Assembly (NCBI RefSeq): GCF_016862515.1
Contig: NZ_BONC01000002.1
Location: 124,001 to 188,000, forward strand
DNA length: 64,000 nucleotides
Direction of reading: 5' to 3'
Source: Asanoa iriomotensis
GTDB taxonomy: Bacteria > Actinomycetota > Actinomycetes > Mycobacteriales > Micromonosporaceae
Every line of letters begins with the position of its first letter. Positions within the stretch are counted from its first letter, which is position 1. Below the pieces are notes generated by a model. That model ran no database searches. It saw only the letters and a list, made by a program, of their open reading frames with translations, and was not told the DNA's origin. Shown piece by piece: positions 28,664 through 36,337 of this stretch. The translations under genes were made by a program, and so were the position numbers.

Positions 28664-29256
28664 TCTCGCTGTACCGCCCCGGCGACAGCGCGCTGCACCG
28701 GCTGCCCGCGGGCCCGAAGCTCCTCATCGTCATGGCCCTCGCGCTGGCGCTCTCGCTGGCACCGGCCGACCCGTGGCTGCTCGCGCCGGCGGTGGCGGGT
28801 GTCGCCGGCGCCTATCTCCTCGCCGGCCTCGGCCCGCGCGACCTCGGCCAGGAGGCCTGGCGACTGCGCTGGATCGTGCTGGTGCTGGCGGTCGGCCAGA
28901 TATTCTTCCTGCCCTGGCAGACCGTCGCGGCCAACGCCGGCCGGGTCGTCGTCGTGATCCTGCTGGCCAACCTGGTCACCCTCACGACCCGCACGGAACG
29001 CCTGGTCGACGCGATCGAGCGGGCACTCACCCCGCTGCGGCGTCTGGGCGTCAACCCGGGCCGGGTCGCGCTCATGCTCTCGATGACCATCACGACGATC
29101 CCGGTCATCGCCGGCTACGCGACCCAGATCCGCGAGGCTCAGCGGGCCCGGGGCGTACCCCTGGCACCGCTGGCCTTCGTCGTACCCCTGCTGATCATGA
29201 CCTTGAAACACGCGGACGACCTGGCGGATGCCCTAACCGCCCGCGGCGTCGACTAA
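28660..29256 (+). CDS. bioN: Biotin ECF transporter transmembrane component BioN (EcfT)
   Basis: A 198-residue membrane protein of the EcfT family with about five helices. The two Ala-Arg-Gly coupling motifs appear as AQRARGVPLAP and DALTARGVD near the C-terminus; they contact the ATPase. It completes the BioYMN transporter. Its stop codon overlaps that of psd on the other strand by 4 bp (CTAA), so no intergenic terminator exists between these convergent genes. Confidence 0.9.
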   Translation: MISLYRPGDSALHRLPAGPKLLIVMALALALSLAPADPWLLAPAVAGVAGAYLLAGLGPRDLGQEAWRLRWIVLVLAVGQIFFLPWQTVAANAGRVVVVILLANLVTLTTRTERLVDAIERALTPLRRLGVNPGRVALMLSMTITTIPVIAGYATQIREAQRARGVPLAPLAFVVPLLIMTLKHADDLADALTARGVD

Positions 29257-30479
29257 CGCCAGCGCGCGATGACCGAGGAACCGCCGACCACCCGGTCGCC
29301 CGGCGCCACGAGGGCGTCCGCCGTGTCGGCCGGCAGGTAGACGTCCGTGCGCGAGCCGAACCGGATCAGGCCGAACCGCTCGCCGCGCGCGAGCAGCGCG
29401 CCGACGGGCGCGCGCTGCACGATCCGGCGGGCGATCAGGCCGGTCCGCTGCGCCACCACGACGGTGCCGCGGGTGGTGTCGAGGACCGTGTACGCGGCCA
29501 CGTTGTGCTCGGCCGCCGGGTTCATCGCCGCCGCGTAGCCGCCGTCCGTGACGAAGTAGTCGACCACCTTGCCGGCCACCGGGCTGCGGTTGACGTGCAC
29601 GTCGAGGACCGAGAGGAACACCGCGACCCGCAGGAACTCGCCGTCGCCGAAACGCTCGTCGGTCACCCGCTCGACCGAGAGGACCTTGCCGTCGGAGGCC
29701 GCCACCACGGCCGACGGGTCCTCCGGCACGTCCCGCTCCGGGTCGCGGAAGAACGCCGCGACCGGCAGCGCGGCCAGCGCCGGCATGAGCCACAGCTTGG
29801 ACGAGGGCCGGGCCCGCCGGGTCAGCGCGGCCACGCCGAGCGCGATGCTGGCGGCGACCACGCCGTTGGAGTCGATGTGCATCGAGCGGGTCAGCGGGAC
29901 GCTGGACGGCCGGTAGGCCGGTGCGAGCCGCTCGGCGGTCGCCGCCTCGGCGGCGGTGAAGCGCAGCCGGTGCACCCGGACCGGCGGGCGGTTGGCCAGC
30001 ACCAGGTCGGAGCCGACACCGAAGAGCGCGGCCTGCCGGTCGAGCTCGGCGGCGGCGCCACCGGTCAGCCCGGGCAGTGCCGGCGCCGCGACGGCGAGCA
30101 CGGCGCCGTCCGCGAGGTATTTGGCCAGACCGTCGATGGTCGCCCGGGCGTCCTCGGCGGAGCCGGTCAGCGGCTCCGCGACGATCACGACGTGCGCCGG
30201 GTCGGACTCGCCGACCGACTCGGCCACCCGCACCCGGTCGACGATCCACTGCCCCTGCTGGTGCACGTGCGCGCGCAGGTCGGCGCTGGTCGTGCCCGCG
30301 CTCGGGGTGACGACCAGCGCGTCACCCGGCAGCAGGGCGTCGAACGCGGCCCGGAGCACCTCCGACCCGGGCGCGGCACCGACCACCAGGGCGGTCTTGG
30401 GGCCGGCGTGGCGGGCGAGCTCGGCGGTGAGCGTGCGCGCGGCGCGCTCGCCGACGGTGTGCGCGGGGGAGGCGGTCAT
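29253..30479 (-). CDS. psd: Phosphatidylserine decarboxylase with extra N-terminal domain
   Basis: A 408-residue protein in two parts. Residues 1-190 look like a Rossmann-type fold (TALVVGAAPGSEVLRAAF, DAARATIDGLAKYLADGAVL replaced by a similar helical segment), resembling a degenerate methyltransferase domain. The rest is a phosphatidylserine decarboxylase: a membrane anchor, AFFRDPERDVPEDPSAVVA, the catalytic segment FLSVLDVHVNRSPVAG, and a Gly-Ser self-cleavage site in RFGSRTDVYLPAD (about 375-376) that makes the pyruvoyl group. It produces phosphatidylethanolamine from PssA's product. Start ATG 30479 has GAGGAG about 10 bp upstream. The N-terminal domain's role is unknown, and its homology is tentative. 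Confidence 0.85.
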   Translation of the reverse strand: MTASPAHTVGERAARTLTAELARHAGPKTALVVGAAPGSEVLRAAFDALLPGDALVVTPSAGTTSADLRAHVHQQGQWIVDRVRVAESVGESDPAHVVIVAEPLTGSAEDARATIDGLAKYLADGAVLAVAAPALPGLTGGAAAELDRQAALFGVGSDLVLANRPPVRVHRLRFTAAEAATAERLAPAYRPSSVPLTRSMHIDSNGVVAASIALGVAALTRRARPSSKLWLMPALAALPVAAFFRDPERDVPEDPSAVVAASDGKVLSVERVTDERFGDGEFLRVAVFLSVLDVHVNRSPVAGKVVDYFVTDGGYAAAMNPAAEHNVAAYTVLDTTRGTVVVAQRTGLIARRIVQRAPVGALLARGERFGLIRFGSRTDVYLPADTADALVAPGDRVVGGSSVIARWR

Positions 30480-30576
30480 TTCGGGCTGGCTCCTCGGCGG
30501 GTCGGAATTAGGACAAAACGGCGCTGACCGGCGGAGGCGACAAACCTCCACCGGCCAGCATAGGTGCCGCAGCTGG

Positions 30577-30927
30577 TTAGTCGTGACTTTGACCGCGCGG
30601 CGGAGCCGACACCGGCTCGCCGAGATCAGGCAGCGTCACCGGCTCGGGGTCGACGAACGGGTCGACCGACGGCGCCACCGAGAGATCCGTCGACGGCGCC
30701 GGATCGGCGGCCGGGACGGCCGAACGCTGTGCCGCGTTGGCGTTGCTCGCGGACCGGATCGCGCCCATCAGGCCGAGCAGACCCAGCAGGATCAGCCCGA
30801 ACGCCACCCACCAGCCCGCCGGCGGCACGTTGACGTGGACGACCTGGGCGAACACCCACCAGCCGAAGATCGCCAGGAAGATGATCGCGAACGTCAGGGA
30901 GAGCAGGTCTGTGCGGTGCGGCTTCAT
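30577..30927 (-). CDS. Small membrane protein downstream of the LiaF-like gene
   Basis: A 116-residue protein with two hydrophobic segments (LLSLTFAIIFLAIFGWWVF and WWVAFGLILLGLLGLMGAI) and a polar, Pro/Asp-rich C-terminal tail. ATG 30927 overlaps the stop of the preceding LiaF-like gene (ATGA), so the two are translated together. I do not recognise a named family. Its position suggests an accessory role in the envelope-stress module (inferred). Confidence 0.75.
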   Translation of the reverse strand: MKPHRTDLLSLTFAIIFLAIFGWWVFAQVVHVNVPPAGWWVAFGLILLGLLGLMGAIRSASNANAAQRSAVPAADPAPSTDLSVAPSVDPFVDPEPVTLPDLGEPVSAPPRGQSHD

Positions 30928-32375
30928 CGGTTCACCTCCACGCGGCCGGTGTTGACGTGGATCGTGAGGCGCAGCAAGCCGCCGCCGGCGCCGTCCGAGC
31001 CGTTGTCCTCGACGGTCGTCGACTGGCCGAGCCCGCTCATCGACTGGTCGAAGACCTGCGCGTCGCCGGCGTCGACGGTGACGTCGGCGACCACGTCGAC
31101 GTTGTCGGGCACCCGCACCTCGAGATCGCCGGCGTTGAGGGTGACGGCGACCTCCTTGCTCTGCCCGGCGAAGTCGAGGCTGGTCAGGTCGAGCCGCGCG
31201 TCCCCGAACGGCAGCCGGTAGTTGGGCCGCAACTCGTTCATCGTGGTCGGCTCCCAGACCGCCTCGCGGGGCCCGAGCTTGTCGTGGTCGACCTGATATT
31301 CGGCGATCGAGGAGATGCCCAGCGCGGCCGCAGCGGCCAGGCCGAGCGCGATCAGCCAGCGCGCCCGGCCCAGCCAGGTGCCGACCAGCAGGCCAAGCGC
31401 GATCGTGAGGAGGGCGGCGGCGAAGTAGGTGGTCGGCCGCACCCGGATCACGTTGAGCAGGTCGAGCATCGCCACGACGCCCATCGCCACGAAGATCAGC
31501 GAGAACGTCGCCGCGCCCAGCGCCGAGCGCTCCTTGGGCGGCTTCGGCGGCTTGGCCGGCCGCGGCGGCGCCGGGGGCGGCGTGGGCGGCCCGCCGTACG
31601 GGCCGTAGGGCGCGAACGGCGGCTGGTAGCCCTGCTGCTGCCGCGGCGGGTACGGCCCCGTGACCGGTGGGAACTGCGCCGTCGGCGCCGGCGCCGCGTA
31701 CACCTGCTCGGTCGGCTCGTCGACCGCGACCGGCGGCGGCGCCGCGGCCGGGGCGGGAGCCGGAGCCGGCGGTGGGGCGGCCGGCTCTGCCTGCCACGGC
31801 GCGGTCCCCGCCCACGGCGACACGTTGGACCACGAGAACCGCTGGTCGGCGGGCCCGGACGGCACGGGCTGCGGCCCGCGCTGGTTGCGGTTGAGCAGCA
31901 GCGCGCCGCCGATCAGGATCGCCGCGCCGAGCACGAAGGCCCGGAACGCGTCGGTGACCAGGAAGCCGAACAGCACCGTGCAGCCGACGCCGAGGACGAT
32001 CGCGGTCACCGGCGACATGCTGGAGCGGCCCTTGCCGAGCACCGCCTCGATCGGCGACGCGGTGTCGCCCTCAGCCGGGATCAGCAGCCACGCGGTCACG
32101 TAGATCAGCACACCGACCGCGAAGAAGACGGTGAGCACGGCGAACAGCACCCGCCACAGGATCGGGTCGGTGTTGGTGGCCCGGCCGATCGCCGCGCAGA
32201 CCCCGGCGAGGTACCGCCCGCTGTGTGGGCGGGTCAGCCCGTACCGCGTGGCGAACGCGGCCGTGCCGGGCGCGGCGCCGGCACCGGGCGGTGGCGGCGG
32301 TGGTGGTCCGGGCGGCGGCGCGGCGGCCTCGTCCGCCGGGCCCGCGCCGGCCGGTGTCTCGGGGGTCTCGGTCAT
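30924..32375 (-). CDS. PspC-domain protein with LiaF-like C-terminus
   Basis: A 483-residue membrane protein. Pro-rich N-terminus; PspC domain at about 40-105 (LTRPHSGRYLAGVCAAIG, then TDPILWRVLFAVLTVFF); further helices; a long Pro/Ala/Gln-rich linker at about 175-280; four more helices; and a C-terminal beta-rich domain (LPFGDARLDLTSLDF, VTLNAGDLEVRVPDNV) like the LiaF/DUF2154 output domain. In Firmicutes LiaF holds the LiaSR two-component system inactive until the envelope is stressed. Here a PspC histidine kinase and LuxR-type regulator lie divergently next door, so an equivalent three-part circuit is likely. Start ATG 32375 (MTETPETP) is chosen because upstream sequence belongs to a mobile element. 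Confidence 0.85.
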   Translation of the reverse strand: MTETPETPAGAGPADEAAAPPPGPPPPPPPGAGAAPGTAAFATRYGLTRPHSGRYLAGVCAAIGRATNTDPILWRVLFAVLTVFFAVGVLIYVTAWLLIPAEGDTASPIEAVLGKGRSSMSPVTAIVLGVGCTVLFGFLVTDAFRAFVLGAAILIGGALLLNRNQRGPQPVPSGPADQRFSWSNVSPWAGTAPWQAEPAAPPPAPAPAPAAAPPPVAVDEPTEQVYAAPAPTAQFPPVTGPYPPRQQQGYQPPFAPYGPYGGPPTPPPAPPRPAKPPKPPKERSALGAATFSLIFVAMGVVAMLDLLNVIRVRPTTYFAAALLTIALGLLVGTWLGRARWLIALGLAAAAALGISSIAEYQVDHDKLGPREAVWEPTTMNELRPNYRLPFGDARLDLTSLDFAGQSKEVAVTLNAGDLEVRVPDNVDVVADVTVDAGDAQVFDQSMSGLGQSTTVEDNGSDGAGGGLLRLTIHVNTGRVEVNR

Positions 32376-32457
32376 AGCGTCGATACTGGCCGCAGCGGCG
32401 CCCGAGCGGCCTCCGGACCCGACCCTGAGCCCACCCTGAGAAATAACGCGCCGCAGG

Positions 32458-32624
32458 TTAGGGCCTGTCCTGCCGGTCAACGTGAGCCGAGACAGAGTCC
32501 AGGTGTCGTGTGGTGGTGGCCTGGGATTGCCCGAATACCGGTGTTGTATTTGGGTGATCCCGGGACGCCGCCACACGGCGGCTGGGCCCGTCGCAGGCCA
32601 CGTTGACCGGCAGGACAGGCCTTA
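32458..32624. mobile_element. MITE-like element with 23-bp perfect terminal inverted repeats
   Basis: GGCCTGTCCTGCCGGTCAAC (plus GTG) at 32462-32484 is repeated exactly in inverse at 32599-32621. TTA flanks both ends (32458-32460 and 32622-32624), consistent with a 3-bp target duplication of the type made by IS5-family transposases. The interior (about 115 bp) has no transposase, only a small GCCGCCACACGGCGGC hairpin. It is probably a non-autonomous element moved in trans. It sits between the divergent LiaF-like and PspC-kinase genes and may alter their promoters. Confidence 0.65.
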
Positions 32625-32693
32625 AGGGGCCTCCCCGTGGTCGGCGGGTGGCTGTGCGTGTGACGATCGGAACCACCCGGAAGGAGTTTCGCC

Positions 32694-33953
32694 ATCACCG
32701 CACCGACCGCAGCAGCCCGCCTGTACCGCGCCCGCGACAACCGCATGGTCGCCGGGGTGGCCACCGGCCTCGCCGAACACCTCGGCATCCCGGTCTCCCG
32801 GGTGCGCGTGGCGTTCGTGTTGCTGCTGGGGTTCAGCGGTCTGGGGCTGCTCCTCTACGCCGCGTTCTGGGCCGTGCTGCCGCAGCGCCCGCGCACCGCC
32901 GCCGACGTGCCCCGCCGAGGCTGGGCCCAGGTGCTGCCGTTCCTGCTGATCGGCTTCGGTGTGCTGATCTCACAAGGCCTCCTGCTCAACTCGGTCGGCG
33001 CCGCGGCCACCGGCGGCTGGATGGTCGCGCTCGTCGCGGTCGGCGCCGGGGTGATCTGGCACCAGTCCGACCCCGAGCGGCGCCGCCAGTGGAGCGAGAC
33101 GCTGCCCCAGATGCCCTGGCTCGGCGCGGTGGTCGACGAGAGCGACCGCCGGGCCTTCCTGCTCCGCTTCATCGGCGGCGGCGTGCTGGTCGCGACCGGC
33201 ATCATCGGCGTCGTCGCGGTCTACGCGCCGGCCGGCAACATCGGCGCCGTGGTCAACGGCGTGATCTTCGCGCTCGTCGGCCTGTTCGGCGTCGCCGTGG
33301 TCGCCGGCCCCGCGCTGTGGCGCACGTTCAACCAGCTCCGCGCCGAGCGCGAGGGCCGGATCCGGGAGACGGAGCGCGCCGAGGTCGCTGCCATGGTGCA
33401 CGACCAGGTGCTGCACACGCTCGCGCTGATCCAGCGCAACGCCGGCGACGTCAAGGTGGTCCAGCGGCTGGCCCGCGGCCAGGAGCGCTCGTTGCGCAAC
33501 TGGCTCTACAAGCCCACCGCCTCGCCCACCGAGCGCTTCGCGGCCGCGCTGGAGCAGGCCGCGGCCGAGGTCGAGGACACCTTCGCGATCACGGTGGAGA
33601 CCGTGATCGTCGGCGACCGGGAGACCGACGAGCGGGTCGGCGCCCTGGTCGCCGCCGCCCGCGAGGCCATGGTCAACGCCGCCAGGCACGCCAAGGTGCA
33701 GACCGTCTCCCTCTACGCCGAGGTCGAGCCGGAACAGCTCAGCGTCTTCGTCCGCGACCGCGGCGCCGGCTTCGACCCCTCTACAGTGGAAGAGACGCGG
33801 CACGGTGTGCGCGGTTCGATCATCGGCCGGATGTCCCGCCACGGCGGCCGGTCGGAGATCCGCAGCGAGCCCGGCACCGGCACCGAGGTGCGGCTCTTCC
33901 TGCCGATCGCCAGGGTGCCCCAGAACAACGCCAATGCCAGCAAGGACAGGTGA
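32694..33953 (+). CDS. PspC-domain sensor histidine kinase (LiaS-like), possible ATC start
   Basis: A 419-residue kinase if translation starts at ATC 32694. The PspC domain (LYRARDNRMVAGVATGLAEH, residues 10-70) is followed by about four more helices, then an H-box (AMVHDQVLHTLALIQRNA) of the HisKA_3 type and an HATPase with NAARHAKVQTVSLY, DRGAGFDP and a C-terminal PGTGTEVRLFLP. The start is odd. AAGGAG (32681-32686) lies 7 bp before ATC, an in-frame stop lies at 32661, and the only later candidates are CTG 32721 and ATG 32745, the latter cutting the PspC domain. It pairs with the next gene and the divergent LiaF-like gene. Confidence 0.85.
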   Translation: MTAPTAAARLYRARDNRMVAGVATGLAEHLGIPVSRVRVAFVLLLGFSGLGLLLYAAFWAVLPQRPRTAADVPRRGWAQVLPFLLIGFGVLISQGLLLNSVGAAATGGWMVALVAVGAGVIWHQSDPERRRQWSETLPQMPWLGAVVDESDRRAFLLRFIGGGVLVATGIIGVVAVYAPAGNIGAVVNGVIFALVGLFGVAVVAGPALWRTFNQLRAEREGRIRETERAEVAAMVHDQVLHTLALIQRNAGDVKVVQRLARGQERSLRNWLYKPTASPTERFAAALEQAAAEVEDTFAITVETVIVGDRETDERVGALVAAAREAMVNAARHAKVQTVSLYAEVEPEQLSVFVRDRGAGFDPSTVEETRHGVRGSIIGRMSRHGGRSEIRSEPGTGTEVRLFLPIARVPQNNANASKDR

Positions 33954-33960
33954 GCCCGAG

Positions 33961-34632
33961 ATGACCGAGAACGCCACGCCGACCGACGCACCCGAGGCGC
34001 TGCGGGTCTTCGTCGTCGACGACCACGCGATGTTCCGGGCCGGGGTCCGGGCCGAGCTGGCCGGCCGCGTCGACGTGATCGGCGAGGCCAGCACGGTGGC
34101 CGAGGCGGTCAGCCGGATCAGCGCCCTGGAGCCCGACGTGGTGCTGCTCGACGTGCACATGCCCGACGGCGGCGGCCGCGCGGTGCTCGAGGTGGTCCGC
34201 CGGACCCACCCGCAGGTCCGCTTCCTGGCGCTGAGCGTCTCCGATGCCGCCGAGGACGTGATCGGCCTGATCCGCGCCGGCGCCCGCGGCTACGTCACCA
34301 AGACCATCTCCTCCGACGAGCTGGCCGCCGCGATCCGCCGGGTAGCCGACGGTGACGCCGTCTTCAGCCCACGGCTGGCCGGCTTCGTGCTGGACGCCTT
34401 CGCGAGCCGCTCCGACACCGCGGTCGCCGACCCCGAGCTGGACCAGCTCACCAACCGCGAGCGCGAGGTGCTGCGGCTGCTGGCCCGCGGCTACGCGTAC
34501 AAGGAGATCGCCAAGGAGCTGTTCATCTCGATCAAGACGGTCGAGACGCACGTGTCCAACGTCCTGCGCAAGCTGCAGATGTCGAACCGCTACGAGCTGT
34601 CACGCTGGGCAGCGGACCGCCGACTGGTGTAA
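33961..34632 (+). CDS. NarL/LuxR-type response regulator (LiaR-like)
   Basis: A 223-residue regulator. The receiver shows VFVVDDHAMFRAGVRAEL, the phospho-acceptor in DVVLLDVHMPDGGG, and the lysine in GYVTKTISSDEL. The LuxR HTH is LTNREREVLRLLARGYAYKE, then TVETHVSNVLRKLQMSNRYE. It starts 7 bp after the kinase stop and is surely its partner. Targets are unknown; autoregulation of the divergent LiaF-like operon is plausible (inferred). Confidence 0.95.
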   Translation: MTENATPTDAPEALRVFVVDDHAMFRAGVRAELAGRVDVIGEASTVAEAVSRISALEPDVVLLDVHMPDGGGRAVLEVVRRTHPQVRFLALSVSDAAEDVIGLIRAGARGYVTKTISSDELAAAIRRVADGDAVFSPRLAGFVLDAFASRSDTAVADPELDQLTNREREVLRLLARGYAYKEIAKELFISIKTVETHVSNVLRKLQMSNRYELSRWAADRRLV

Positions 34633-35197
34633 ATCTCCACATATAGAGATATTTACTCGGATTCGCGGTGGTCCGGACCGTCGCTCCCGCCAGCCACCGC
34701 TACGCTCCGCTCCGCTGCCATCTCCGCGGTGCGTAGCGGTCATGAAGCTTTTGTTTCGGCGCCGGGCAAACCCTTGTGCGATCGCGCGGGGATGTGTTTG
34801 ATCTACTTCGCGTCGCGCCGACGGCGGTGACACAACCCGCTGTGTGGCCGCAAGGCTCCAGTTCAATAATCCCCCATCCGTGCAACCTAAAATCTCCGCC
34901 GACGCGTCTCGTCATCTGCACGGAGCGTGCCGGAATGATGGCGGGTGGCTGCTGGGCTCACTTGTGGAAGGTTGCAAATCGGTCGAATCGATCGCACGGG
35001 GGTTCGTCGATTTGGTCCGATTTGCGCTGCCTTCCGTCTGATGTGCACAGTCGGCTCGCTGTTACACCCGACTGCTCGTTCGGAGACGTAGCTGTTATCT
35101 GAACGATGCATTCGACTATTCCGAAGTCGCTTCATGCGGGCTAGCTTTTGCCGAACAGGCGGAGCGACCCTTCGTCCGATCTAGGAGGCCCCCGTCC
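34633..35197. other. Intergenic region before the peptide transporter operon
   Basis: A gap of 565 bp, less GC-rich than its surroundings. Right after the response regulator AAATCTC and GAGATATTT form a weak hairpin (34632-34654). A perfect 10-bp inverted repeat follows at 34696-34740. No protein-like frame is seen. AGGAGG just before 35198 is the ribosome site of the permease. The promoter of the transporter must lie here, but I cannot place it. Confidence 0.5.
34696..34740. terminator. Hairpin downstream of the response regulator
   Basis: ACCGCTACGC (34696-34705) and GCGTAGCGGT (34731-34740) are perfect inverse copies around a 25-base GC-rich loop. It is a likely transcription end for the kinase-regulator operon; there is no clear T-run. 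Confidence 0.45.
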
Positions 35198-36244
35198 ATG
35201 AGGAAGACCGACTCGACGCCCGAGCTCCCCGCCACCACAACGGATGGCATGGGCGGCACCGTAGCGTTGGAGGTCAATTCCCCGGTCGATGCCCCTGTTG
35301 GCGAGAAGGCAAAGGCGTTCGTCGGTCGTTCGCCCGGCCAGCTCGCCTGGCTGCGGCTCAAGCGTGACCGCACCGCCAAGGTCAGCGCGATCACGCTGCT
35401 GGTGCTGGTCGTCATCGCGCTGCTCTCGCCCGTGATCGAGAAGCTGCGCGGCATAGCGCCGACGCAGCCGTTCACCGACAAGCTCAACGACTACGCGATG
35501 CCGCTCGGCTACGCCGGCGGAATGAACGGCACGCACTGGTTGGGCCTCGAGCCGGGCAACGGCCGCGACATCCTGATGCAGCTGGTCTACGGCATGCGCA
35601 CGTCGCTGCTGATCGCGTTCGCCGCGGCGATCGTCGCCTCGGCCATCGGCGTCCTGATCGGCATCGTCGCGGGCTACGCCCGCGGCTGGCTGGACACCGC
35701 GATCAACTGGGTCATCGACCTGACGCTGGCGTTCCCCTTCCTGATCTTCGCCCTCGCGATCATCCCGATCGTCGAGGACAACTTCTACGGCGAGCGCGAC
35801 GCGATCCCGGCCAGCTTCCGCGTCATCTTGATCATCGCGACCTTCGCGCTGTTCAGCTGGACCTACACGGCCCGGCTCGTGCGTGGCCAGGTGATCGCCC
35901 TGCGCGAGCGGGAGTTCGTCGAGGCCGCCCGGGCGGCCGGCGCCAACACCGGGCACATCCTCTTCCGGCAGCTGCTGCCCAACATCTGGGCGCCCATCCT
36001 GGTCACGCTGTCGCTGAACGTGCCGGCCTTCATCACCACCGAGGCCGCGCTGGCCTTCGTCAACATCGGCGTCATCGAGCCGACGCCGGACCTCGGCCGC
36101 ATGATCTTCAACTCGATCCAGTACGTCGCCAGCGACCCCTGGTACACGTTGTGGCCGGGCCTGACGATCTTCATCCTCGTCCTCGCGTTCAACCTGCTCG
36201 GTGACTCACTGCGCGACGCATTGGACCCGAAGTCCACGCGATAA
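35198..36244 (+). CDS. Peptide ABC transporter permease (DppC/OppC type)
   Basis: A 348-residue permease. A polar N-terminus of about 50 residues precedes the first helix (VSAITLLVLVVIALLSPVIE). A periplasmic-type loop and five more helices follow. The coupling loop EAARAAGANTGHILFRQLLP, which contacts the ATPase, is near residue 245. AGGAGG lies 8 bp before the ATG. It opens an operon with the order permease C - binding protein - permease B - ATPase - ATPase, instead of the usual binding protein first. Substrate is most likely di- or oligopeptides. Confidence 0.92.
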   Translation: MRKTDSTPELPATTTDGMGGTVALEVNSPVDAPVGEKAKAFVGRSPGQLAWLRLKRDRTAKVSAITLLVLVVIALLSPVIEKLRGIAPTQPFTDKLNDYAMPLGYAGGMNGTHWLGLEPGNGRDILMQLVYGMRTSLLIAFAAAIVASAIGVLIGIVAGYARGWLDTAINWVIDLTLAFPFLIFALAIIPIVEDNFYGERDAIPASFRVILIIATFALFSWTYTARLVRGQVIALREREFVEAARAAGANTGHILFRQLLPNIWAPILVTLSLNVPAFITTEAALAFVNIGVIEPTPDLGRMIFNSIQYVASDPWYTLWPGLTIFILVLAFNLLGDSLRDALDPKSTR

Positions 36245-36337
36245 GCCGCGCGCGACAAAGACTTTTGCACCACGCACGTTTCGTTCGGAAATCTCGGGAG
36301 CTGAGGGAGCCCCAGCCGGGCGGGAAGGGAGAAGATC

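Noticed and set aside
32458-32624. A complete insertion sequence
   Set aside because: The interior is about 115 bp and encodes no transposase; only terminal repeats are present.
34776-35102. A 108-codon open frame before the peptide transporter
   Set aside because: No ribosome site, no family pattern, and composition unlike neighbouring genes.
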